NCBI GenBank assembly: GCA_031292455.1
Contig: JARLHC010000120.1
Coordinates: 1-64,000 of the forward strand
Length of the DNA: 64,000 bases
Reading direction: 5' to 3'
Origin: Ignavibacteriaceae bacterium
GTDB lineage: Bacteria; Bacteroidota; Ignavibacteria; Ignavibacteriales; Ignavibacteriaceae
Below the pieces are notes generated by a model. That model was given only the letters and a program-made list of their open reading frames with translations, was not told where the DNA came from and made no database searches. This document shows positions 46,332-54,258 of the stretch, piece by piece; position 1 is the first letter of the stretch, and the number at the start of each line of letters is the position of its first letter. The translations under genes were made by a program, and so were the position numbers.

Positions 46332-47435
46332 ATGCTAAAAATAGTAATTGATGCCAGAATGATAAACCATTCAGGTATTGGCACTTACATGAAAAATCTC
46401 CTTAATGTATTAGTGGACGATTATCAATTGATTTTATTAGGAGATGCGAACGAAATAAGGAAATTCGTAAAATCTGGTAATATTCAAATAATAGAATTTC
46501 ATTCACCAATATATTCCATATCAGAACAACTAATATATTCCTTAAAAATACCTAATTGTGATATTTTCATCTCCCCTCATTACAATATTCCTTTGTTCCC
46601 TATCAGGGCAAGAAAAAGAATAGTAATTATTAACGATGCTAATCATCTGGCTTTTTATAACCTGCTTACATTTACTCAAAAGATATATACTAAAATCATG
46701 ATGAACAGGGCTGTCAATTTATCGGATAAAATAATTGCAATCTCGGAATTTTCCAAATCTGAGATTTTAAAATATCTTACAGTTGAATCTGATAAAATTA
46801 AAGTCGTTTACTATGGCATTGATCCTGAAGATATTAATTCAGAATTGCAAAAAGAAACCAAATCATTTATAAACATACCCGAAAAATATTTTTTATATGT
46901 TGGGAATATAAAACCACATAAAAATCTGGTTACCTTGTTAAAAGCATTTGAATTAATACTTAATTTTCAAAAGGGTTATAAGCTTATAATAGTAGGGAAA
47001 AAAGAAGGGTTTATAACAGGGGATAATGAAGTTTTTAAGTTGGTTCAAAATAATAAGACGTTGAGTGAGAATATCATATTTACCGGTTATATAGATAACA
47101 GAGAACTTTATAATTACTATAATAAAGCCTCTATTTTTATATTCCCATCTTTGTATGAAGGGTTTGGAATCCCCCCCCTTGAAGCTATGATTTGTAGTTG
47201 CCCCGTAATTGCATCAGATTTAACAGCTATTCCAGAAATATGTGGCAATGCAGTACTTTACATAAATGCCATGGATCCAATTGATATAGCAGAAAAAATC
47301 AAACTCTTAATCAATGATAATAGTCTTAGAGAAGAACTTGTAAAAAATGGGAAATTACAACTAAGTAAATTTTCTTTGGCTAAATTTTCTCATAATTTAA
47401 AAGAAGTAATTAAAGATGTTATTAATAAAGGATAA
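46332..47435 (+). CDS. Glycosyltransferase family 4
   Basis: A 367-residue GT-B enzyme with the opening VIDARMINHSGIGTYMKNLL of the mannosyltransferase-type GT4 group, LYVGNIKPHKNLVTLLKAF, and the donor motif SLYEGFGIPPLEAMICSCPVI, where the E-x7-E pair (E in YEGF and in LEAM) is intact. It starts the rightward arm of the glycan locus, and its stop touches the start of the next gene. Confidence 0.92.
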   Translation: MLKIVIDARMINHSGIGTYMKNLLNVLVDDYQLILLGDANEIRKFVKSGNIQIIEFHSPIYSISEQLIYSLKIPNCDIFISPHYNIPLFPIRARKRIVIINDANHLAFYNLLTFTQKIYTKIMMNRAVNLSDKIIAISEFSKSEILKYLTVESDKIKVVYYGIDPEDINSELQKETKSFINIPEKYFLYVGNIKPHKNLVTLLKAFELILNFQKGYKLIIVGKKEGFITGDNEVFKLVQNNKTLSENIIFTGYIDNRELYNYYNKASIFIFPSLYEGFGIPPLEAMICSCPVIASDLTAIPEICGNAVLYINAMDPIDIAEKIKLLINDNSLREELVKNGKLQLSKFSLAKFSHNLKEVIKDVINKG

Positions 47436-48563
47436 TTGTTGAAAACTGCAATCATTCATGAGTGGTTGGTTAATTATGCCGGTTCTGAAAGATGTGTTGA
47501 ATCATTTACAAACATATGGCCAGAGTCCCCGGTCTTTACCCTTGTTGATTATTTGAACGAGGAGGAAAGAAAAATAATATTAAAAGGAAGAAAAGCGAAT
47601 ACTTCATTCATTCAGAAACTCCCATTTTCAAAAACACAACATCGGAAATACCTTCCTCTTTTTCCGCTGGCAATAGAACAGTTTGACCTTAGTGAATTTG
47701 ACATTGTATTATCCAGCTCACATGCTGTAGCCAAAGGTGCCTTAACAAATTCATATCAACTTCATATTTGCTATTGTTATACGCCAATGCGTTATGCATG
47801 GGATCTTTATCACAGTTATTTAAAAGAGGCTGGTTTGCAGTCGGGCATTTCAGGTCTTGCAGCGAGAATGATCTTATATAAATTAAGGACATGGGACATT
47901 ATTTCTTCTAACAGAGTCGATCATTTTATTGCGATTTCAAATCATATATCGAAAAGAATAAAAAAAACATATAATAGAGACTCTATCGTAATTTATCCAC
48001 CAGTTGATGTTCATCTTTTTGAGTGCAAATCCGAAAAGGATGATTTCTATTTAACTGCTTCAAGATTGGTCCCTTATAAAAGAATTGATATCATCGTTGA
48101 TGCTTTTTCGGCCATGCCTGACAGAAAATTAGTCGTTATTGGAGATGGTCCGGAAATGAAAAAGATAAAATTCAAAGCTGGTAAAAACATAGAAATCCTT
48201 GGTTACCAAGACTTTGCTTCATTAAAATCTTATATGCAGAGAGCAAAAGCTTTTATTTTTGCAGCAGAAGAGGATTTCGGAATTATTGTTGTTGAGTCGA
48301 TGGCTTGTGGTACACCCGTAATTGCTTTCAACAAAGGAGGTGCATCTGAAACTGTAAATAATAGTAATCTTGGAATTTTATTCAATGAACAGACTCCCGA
48401 ATCAATCAAAGATGCTGTTATAAAATTTGAATCGATCCAGGATAAGTTTAATCCCGCCGTTATCAATGCTCATTCAATACAGTTCGGCAGGAATATTTTT
48501 GAAGAAAAAATAGCAAAATTTATAAATGAAAAATCTAATGAATTCTTCCTTAATAAAAGATAA
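47436..48563 (+). CDS. Glycosyltransferase family 4 (WbaZ-like)
   Basis: A 375-residue protein that starts with TTG at 47436 or 47439 directly after the previous stop; no ATG fits. It begins TAIIHEWLVNYAGSERCVE and contains HICYCYTPMRYAWDLYH, YLTASRLVPYKRIDIIVDAF and EEDFGIIVVESMACGTPVI with an intact E-x7-E pair. This pattern is that of WbaZ-type mannosyltransferases. Translational coupling to the upstream gene would explain the weak start codon. Confidence 0.88.
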   Translation: MLKTAIIHEWLVNYAGSERCVESFTNIWPESPVFTLVDYLNEEERKIILKGRKANTSFIQKLPFSKTQHRKYLPLFPLAIEQFDLSEFDIVLSSSHAVAKGALTNSYQLHICYCYTPMRYAWDLYHSYLKEAGLQSGISGLAARMILYKLRTWDIISSNRVDHFIAISNHISKRIKKTYNRDSIVIYPPVDVHLFECKSEKDDFYLTASRLVPYKRIDIIVDAFSAMPDRKLVVIGDGPEMKKIKFKAGKNIEILGYQDFASLKSYMQRAKAFIFAAEEDFGIIVVESMACGTPVIAFNKGGASETVNNSNLGILFNEQTPESIKDAVIKFESIQDKFNPAVINAHSIQFGRNIFEEKIAKFINEKSNEFFLNKR

Positions 48564-48565
48564 AA

Positions 48566-49969
48566 ATGTTTGCTAATAAAAAAACGTTGTATTATTTCAG
48601 GTTGATAATCGATTTAATACTGTTAAATTTTTCTTTTATTGTCTCTGCTATATTGGCTCAGTCGTTTCATATCCTTCTATCAAGAAACCATATGTTTATT
48701 CTCGAGATGGGGCTTAATTTTGTATGGCTATTCTTTGCGAATGTTATAGGTTTTTATGAGGATACAGATGCCCGCTATTTTGCCTACCAGTTTGTAAATA
48801 TTCTAAAAAATGTATTTGTACAGGGATTTACTGCTATTATTTTCATTTTTCTAATTAAAGAAGATCTTTTTACAAGAAATTTTATTATCTATTATTCGGT
48901 TATTTTAATATTTTTAATCGGTATCAGGATTATTGTCTTCAAGATAATTATCATTTCATTGCGGAAATCAGGTAAGGGGATAAGAAATTTACTTATAATC
49001 GGGGCTGGAGAAGTAGCTTCAAATTTTCTCACTGTAGTGCAGAAGAATCCCGAATTTGGATATGATTTTATAGGTTTTCTTGATGATAAAAGTGTACCCA
49101 CAATAAGTGGAAATATATTAGGTGGTATTGACAGTCTCGAAAAAGTGATAACCGAAAAAAAAATAGATGAAGTTGTAATTGCTATTCCCGATTATGCAGC
49201 TTCTCTGCTGGATGGAATCATTAAAATCTGCAATAAGACGGCTGTAAGAACGCATATCATTCCTGACTATTTCAGATTCCTATCTAAAAAATTTAAGATT
49301 TCCATGATAGGCAATTTCCCTCTTATCAGTGTTCGCAGTGAACCTCTTGAAGAGATTCATTGGAAGGTGTTAAAAAGAACTTTCGATATATTGTTTTCTC
49401 TTATTTTTATTGTCCTCATTTATAGCTGGTTATTTCCTGTTATTGCATTTTTTCTTAAAAAAGATTCTAAAGGACCAGTTATTTTTAAACAGGATAGAAT
49501 CGGTGTAAAAAATAAAAAATTTATCTGTTATAAATTCAGGACACTGTATACAGAAAAAAAAGGAAATGAACAATTCGTTCCTGTTATTAAGGATGATCCC
49601 CGTATTACCCGATTTGGTAATATTTTAAGAAAATCTAATCTAGATGAGTTGCCCCAATTTATTAATGTTTTAAAGGGAGAAATGTCAGTTGTGGGTCCCA
49701 GGCCACATGCGATCCCTTACAATGATAAATATAAAATGATTGTTGAAGAAATAAAATTAAGACATAATGTAAAACCAGGAATTACAGGATGGGCTCAAGT
49801 ACATGGGCTAAGAGGCGATACTTTCAGCGAAGAGGAAAATACAAGACGTACAATTAAAAGGATAGAACACGATATATGGTATATCGAAAACTGGTCTTTT
49901 TGGCTTGATATACAAATTATAATTCTAACAATATGGCAAATGATAAAAGGGGATACGAAGGCAATCTGA
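48566..49969 (+). CDS. Polyprenyl-phosphate sugar-1-phosphate transferase (WcaJ/WbaP family)
   Basis: A 467-residue protein with four N-terminal membrane helices (about 10-115), a CoA-binding-like Rossmann domain (LLIIGAGEVASNFL, near 143), then one helix and the catalytic domain with KRTFDILFSLIFI, GPVIFKQDRIG, KFRTL, DELPQFINVLKGEMSVVGPRP and ITGWAQV. It moves a sugar-1-phosphate (usually glucose or galactose) onto undecaprenyl phosphate, starting repeat-unit synthesis. It ends the glycan locus; no Wzx or Wzy is in the window. Confidence 0.93.
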   Translation: MFANKKTLYYFRLIIDLILLNFSFIVSAILAQSFHILLSRNHMFILEMGLNFVWLFFANVIGFYEDTDARYFAYQFVNILKNVFVQGFTAIIFIFLIKEDLFTRNFIIYYSVILIFLIGIRIIVFKIIIISLRKSGKGIRNLLIIGAGEVASNFLTVVQKNPEFGYDFIGFLDDKSVPTISGNILGGIDSLEKVITEKKIDEVVIAIPDYAASLLDGIIKICNKTAVRTHIIPDYFRFLSKKFKISMIGNFPLISVRSEPLEEIHWKVLKRTFDILFSLIFIVLIYSWLFPVIAFFLKKDSKGPVIFKQDRIGVKNKKFICYKFRTLYTEKKGNEQFVPVIKDDPRITRFGNILRKSNLDELPQFINVLKGEMSVVGPRPHAIPYNDKYKMIVEEIKLRHNVKPGITGWAQVHGLRGDTFSEEENTRRTIKRIEHDIWYIENWSFWLDIQIIILTIWQMIKGDTKAI

Positions 49970-49991
49970 ATTTATAAGATAATGCAGTAAA

Positions 49992-50576
49992 CTATAATTC
50001 CGAAAAATTCTTCAGCAACATTAAACCAGCTTTCTCTGATTCTTCAGGGTGGAATTGAACACCATAGAAATTATCCTTTTTAATTGCTGCTGAAAAGCTA
50101 ATTCCGTTTACTGCTGTCGCCCAAGTGTAGTCCCTAACAGGAAGATAATAAGAATTTCTGAATCTAAATTCTGCCGATCGTTCTATATTTTGAAATAGCA
50201 GGCATTCCTTTTCAATCTTTACAGTATAGTTACCAGAGAATGGGACATTTGAAATTGTATCGGTAAATTTTTCCACTATTCCCTCAAATTTTCCTAAGCA
50301 AGCAACATCACCCTCCCTTGAAAATTCACTTAATAGCTGCATTCCCAGGCCTATTCCTAATACAGGCTTTTTAATTATTCTTAGAACTGTAAAGAGATTA
50401 AGTAAATGAAGCTTTTTAACTGCCGAGAATGCTTCTTCCGTACCTGGCAGAATTATTCTCTCAGCCCCTATTATATCATTTTCATTCTTGGTTATTTTAT
50501 ACTTTATTCCAGTTAGCGTTAGAGCATTTGCCAGACCGTCAACGTTTCCAAGATTATAATCTATTATAGTTATCAT
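49992..50576 (-). CDS. hisH: HisH-like glutamine amidotransferase lacking the catalytic cysteine
   Basis: About 194 residues from ATG at 50576; a TTG at 50600 would add 8. The opening IIDYNLGNVDGLANAL is that of HisH, the glutaminase of imidazole glycerol phosphate synthase. The nucleophile elbow, normally GICLGMQ, reads GIGLGMQ here: Cys is Gly76 (codon GGC). His176 and Glu178 of the triad remain (QFHPEES). The oxyanion PGVG motif is PGTE and the PHMGWN block is VPFSGN. It probably cannot hydrolyse glutamine. No hisF or other his gene is beside it, so it may be a paralogue with another role, or a decaying copy. Confidence 0.8.
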   Translation of the reverse strand: MITIIDYNLGNVDGLANALTLTGIKYKITKNENDIIGAERIILPGTEEAFSAVKKLHLLNLFTVLRIIKKPVLGIGLGMQLLSEFSREGDVACLGKFEGIVEKFTDTISNVPFSGNYTVKIEKECLLFQNIERSAEFRFRNSYYLPVRDYTWATAVNGISFSAAIKKDNFYGVQFHPEESEKAGLMLLKNFSEL

Positions 50577-50627
50577 ATCTTTAATTTTCAATAAGAACAA
50601 TTTCTAAGCAGCCGAATGAAATCTTGT

Positions 50628-50942
50628 TTACTCTATTTCTATTAACAAATGATTTTTCATTACGGTTTCCCCTTCCTTAACATAGATTTTTTTAATTTTT
50701 CCTTCGATAGAAGAAAGTAATATGTTTTCCATCTTCATAGCTTCTAATAATAACAGGCTTTCTCCTGCCTTTACCTTCTTGCCTTCATGAACAAGTATTT
50801 TGCGAACAATACCTGGAATAAAAGCATTAATTCCCCCCGGATCATTTGGCAGGAATTTTTTTCTTCTTAGGTACTTTGATGTTAACTTAGTTTCGTATAA
50901 TGTTGAATCTATCTCAAGCGTTATTAATTTTTCTTTGTTCAT
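50628..50942 (-). CDS. Biotin carboxyl carrier protein (biotinyl domain)
   Basis: A 104-residue protein: a short N-terminal region, then a biotinyl domain with the carboxylase motif EAMKM (Lys70 to be biotinylated). It lies one base after the carboxyltransferase gene and so is surely its partner, acting in acyl-CoA carboxylation or decarboxylation. The small size is like the gamma subunit of decarboxylases or the free carrier of propionyl/acetyl-CoA carboxylases. No biotin carboxylase gene is in the window. Confidence 0.92.
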   Translation of the reverse strand: MNKEKLITLEIDSTLYETKLTSKYLRRKKFLPNDPGGINAFIPGIVRKILVHEGKKVKAGESLLLLEAMKMENILLSSIEGKIKKIYVKEGETVMKNHLLIEIE

Positions 50943-50943
50943 A

Positions 50944-52488
50944 TTAAAATGGAGGAATCCCGTGTTTTTTATTAGCCCGGTTTTCAGATTTATTTACAGA
51001 AATTTTTAATGAGTGAATCAGAAATTCTCTAGTTTCCTCAGGACTGATTACCGCATCTATATGTCCATTAGCCGCAGCAATATAAGGATTTGCAAATTTT
51101 TCTGTATACTCCTGAACTTTTAATTTTCTCATTTCATTCGGATCAGCCGCATTTAGGATTTCATTTCTAAAAATAATATTAGCTGCCCCTTCGGGTCCCA
51201 TTACTGCGATTTCAGCTGTAGGCCAGGCAAATACAAAATCAGCACCCAGATGTCTAGAGCACATAGCAATATAACCACCCCCGTATGCTTTTCTTAATAT
51301 TATAGTAATTTTAGGAACAGTGGCTTCGCTATATGAATAAAGTAATTTAGCACCGTGCCTAATAACTCCCGCATGTTCCTGATCAACTCCGGGAAGATAT
51401 CCAGGCAAGTCAACTAAAGTAATTAAAGGAATATTGAAAGCATCACAAAAGCGAATAAACCTAGCAGCTTTATCAGAAGAATCAACATCCAATACGCCAG
51501 CCATTACCATTGGTTGATTAGCTACAACTCCAACGGTTTCCCCGTCTAACCTTGCGAATCCCACAACAATATTAGCTGCCCATCGTTCGTGAATTTCAAA
51601 GAAATCTGAATCATCACATACTGCTTTTATAACATTCCTTACATCATAAGGTTTTGTTGGTACCTGGGGAATAATTTTTTCAATCTTATACAGTTCTTTG
51701 GGCCGTTTTGGTGGAAATGCTGTAGCTTTTTTTGTGTTATTCCATGGAATATAAGTTATTAATTTTTTAATCTGTTCAAAACACTCCGCTTCACTGCTTG
51801 AAAAGAAGTGAGCATTTCCGGTAATTTCTGTTTGTACTTTTGCTCCCCCAAGATCCTCCATTGAAATCTCTTCTCCAAGTACTGTTTTTATAACTTCAGG
51901 ACCGGTAATAAACATTTTTGAAATATTATCTACAACAAACACAAAATCAGTAAGAGCGGGAGAATAAACCGCGCCACCGGCACAAGGCCCTAATATTACG
52001 GAAATCTGTGGAATAACACCGGATGCTAATGTATTTCTATAAAATATTTCGCCGTACCCAGCTAAAGAATTTACTCCCTCCTGTATCCTTGCACCCCCGG
52101 AATCATTAATACCAATTAGTGGTATTCCAAGTTTAACTGCATGATCCATAATTTTAGTAATTTTTCTCGCATGCATTAAGCCTAAAGACCCGCCTGCAAC
52201 AGTAAAATCCTGTGCATATATTCCAACCGGATGACCGTATATTGTACCTGTTCCTGTAATTACGCCATCAGCAGCAAGCTGTTTTTTATCCATATCAAAA
52301 TCTTTGCATTTATGCTCGACAAATAAATCATATTCATGAAATGAATTAGGATCAAGCAAGGCTTTTATTCTTGCGCGGGCTGTCATTTTCCCCATTGACA
52401 TTTGCTTTTCTAAAGCTTTTTGTCCTCCTCCTGTTTGAATTTTTTCTTTTCTTTTGAAAAGTTCAATTATCTTTTGTGCAATTGACAT
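50944..52488 (-). CDS. Acyl-CoA carboxyltransferase (PccB/MmdA-type)
   Basis: A 514-residue protein of the carboxyltransferase family, two crotonase-like halves: GGGQKALEKQMSMGKMTARARIK at the start, DFTVAGGSLGLMHARKI and LIGINDSGGARIQEGV in the first half, and LVDLPGYLPGVDQEHAGVIRHGAK, AYGGGYIAMCS and WPTAEIAVMGPEGA in the second. These are typical of propionyl-CoA carboxylase beta chain or methylmalonyl-CoA decarboxylase alpha chain. The carrier protein follows directly. Which of the two reactions occurs cannot be told without its partner subunits. Confidence 0.93.
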   Translation of the reverse strand: MSIAQKIIELFKRKEKIQTGGGQKALEKQMSMGKMTARARIKALLDPNSFHEYDLFVEHKCKDFDMDKKQLAADGVITGTGTIYGHPVGIYAQDFTVAGGSLGLMHARKITKIMDHAVKLGIPLIGINDSGGARIQEGVNSLAGYGEIFYRNTLASGVIPQISVILGPCAGGAVYSPALTDFVFVVDNISKMFITGPEVIKTVLGEEISMEDLGGAKVQTEITGNAHFFSSSEAECFEQIKKLITYIPWNNTKKATAFPPKRPKELYKIEKIIPQVPTKPYDVRNVIKAVCDDSDFFEIHERWAANIVVGFARLDGETVGVVANQPMVMAGVLDVDSSDKAARFIRFCDAFNIPLITLVDLPGYLPGVDQEHAGVIRHGAKLLYSYSEATVPKITIILRKAYGGGYIAMCSRHLGADFVFAWPTAEIAVMGPEGAANIIFRNEILNAADPNEMRKLKVQEYTEKFANPYIAAANGHIDAVISPEETREFLIHSLKISVNKSENRANKKHGIPPF

Positions 52489-52583
52489 ATAGCTAACATA
52501 TTATGATTTAATCAGCAAAATTAAAGATTTTTTGTTCGATTTACTATCTTTTTTTATTTCCACTTTAATATATTCAGTCTATA

Positions 52584-53849
52584 ATGAAGAAAATTATTAT
52601 TATAGTATTCTTATTCCCTTTCTGCGCTATACGCATTGCCTTTTGCCAGAGTCTATGGATAAAAAATCAGTCTCCCACTACTAAAAATTTACAAAAAGTT
52701 GTATTTATAGATAGCCTGACTGGGTGGGCAATCGGCGATTCAGGATTAATAATTCACACATCAAACGGTGGAATGAATTGGGATATTCAGAATTCGAATA
52801 TAGATTTAGATCTGTTAAGTGTCACATTTCCGAATAAAAATATCGGATGGGCGTTATCATGGACAGATTCCCCGCCTTATGGAACTGTGATTCTCAATAC
52901 TTCAGATGGAGGACATTCATGGAAAAACGAATTTTATAATGGGGCGGATGTTTATCTAAAATCTATATATTTTGTTGACTCTCTGAATGGGTTTATTGGG
53001 GGTTATTCCAACGGTATCCTTTATACAACTGACGGTGGTAATGTCTGGAATCAGGCTGAAATAGACTCTTTTGTTGGTTATCCAATTTATAATATTGTTT
53101 TTGCAAATAAATATTACGGGTTTGCGTGTGGAGGGAGTACAGATATTATGGGGGTAATATATAAAACTACAAATGGAGGAAAAAACTGGAGCGGGAAATC
53201 TGTTTCTGCCGACCCAATCCACAGCTTAGTGATATTAGATTCTTTACATATTGTCGGAATAGGAGGGGACATTGAATTCGGTGGAGGAATTGTAAATTCT
53301 GATAATGGTGGTCTAAGTTGGAATTATAAAATATTAAATATTGCCGGAACAGGTCTTGCAATTTCATTCAGAACTCTATCAGAAGGATGGGCATTGATAA
53401 AAGGCGGACCATTTATTGTTACATACGACAAAGGTTTTATTTGGAATAATTATTCTTTCCCCGAAAGCCCAATAATTGCTGATATTGCTTTTACTGATTC
53501 TTTACATGGTTATGCGGTCGGCATTGGTGGTACTATTTTAAAATATAATATACCGTTGACTTCCATTGATGAAAAAATTGAATTAGCCGCTGCTTTTTCA
53601 TTAAATCAAAATTATCCAAATCCCTTTAATCCATCGACCACAATCTCTTTTTTTATCCCAAAGATGTCAAAGATAATTTTGAAAATCTACGATATTTTGG
53701 GACAGGAGGTGAAATCGTTTGAACATCAAATGGATGCCGGGGAGCATAATATCAAATTGACATTTAACAATCTTTCCTCGGGTATTTATATATACACACT
53801 TACTGCTGGTGGATATAGGGCGTCAAAAAAAATGATATTTAAGAAGTAA
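52584..53849 (+). CDS. T9SS-exported protein with YCF48-like propeller
   Basis: A 421-residue secreted protein: signal peptide (MKKIIIIVFLFPFCAIRIAFCQ), a beta-propeller of YCF48/Asp-box repeats (for example WAIGDSGLIIHTSNGGMNWD and FIGGYSNGILYTTDGGNVWN) and a C-terminal T9SS type A sorting domain (FSLNQNYPNPFNPSTTISF to the end). The NYPNPFNPST linker is characteristic of Ignavibacteria and relatives. The protein should be exported and anchored or released by the type IX system. Propellers of this kind bind other proteins or glycans; the ligand is not known. Confidence 0.9.
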   Translation: MKKIIIIVFLFPFCAIRIAFCQSLWIKNQSPTTKNLQKVVFIDSLTGWAIGDSGLIIHTSNGGMNWDIQNSNIDLDLLSVTFPNKNIGWALSWTDSPPYGTVILNTSDGGHSWKNEFYNGADVYLKSIYFVDSLNGFIGGYSNGILYTTDGGNVWNQAEIDSFVGYPIYNIVFANKYYGFACGGSTDIMGVIYKTTNGGKNWSGKSVSADPIHSLVILDSLHIVGIGGDIEFGGGIVNSDNGGLSWNYKILNIAGTGLAISFRTLSEGWALIKGGPFIVTYDKGFIWNNYSFPESPIIADIAFTDSLHGYAVGIGGTILKYNIPLTSIDEKIELAAAFSLNQNYPNPFNPSTTISFFIPKMSKIILKIYDILGQEVKSFEHQMDAGEHNIKLTFNNLSSGIYIYTLTAGGYRASKKMIFKK

Positions 53850-54258
53850 TTATTTCTTCCAATACTCTTTAATGTGATCTATGAGCGATCTTTCAAATGC
53901 ATCACGATAACTGAGGAGATAGATCAACTATTAAAATAATTTAAAAAAAAGTTGACTTTATCCTACTTTTTTATGAATTTCCAATATATTTCTGTGATAA
54001 TATAATATCACAGTTTAAAGCGATTTGCTCTGGAAATTATTTTGTCAATAATTTGAAGGAATTAATTTGATATCAGTTGGATTACTCTTTTTCCATTATA
54101 AATACTTCATTTCTTATTATCCGGGTAAATCACCTGCCGATTTTATTCCTGTTTTAATATTTAAATTTCAAAATTAATATGAATCTAAACAAAGGATGCC
54201 ATCAACCAGCATTCACTATTAAAATAACACAATCTTTCACCGTTATAGGAGAGATAAT
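53850..54258. promoter_or_regulatory. Gap upstream of the TonB receptor operon with an inverted repeat
   Basis: No gene is seen in these 409 bp. A perfect inverted repeat TGTGATA-ATATAA-TATCACA (53993-54012) is a candidate operator; its TGTGA/TCACA half-sites look like a CRP-type site but are 10 bases apart instead of 6. A TTGACT box at 53952 has no clear partner. A GGAGAG ribosome-binding site (about 54248-54253) precedes the receptor ATG. Confidence 0.45.

Noticed and set aside
53993-54012. A CRP binding site upstream of the TonB receptor
   Set aside because: Half-sites TGTGA and TCACA are 10 bases apart, not the 6 that CRP needs; kept only as an inverted repeat of unknown use.
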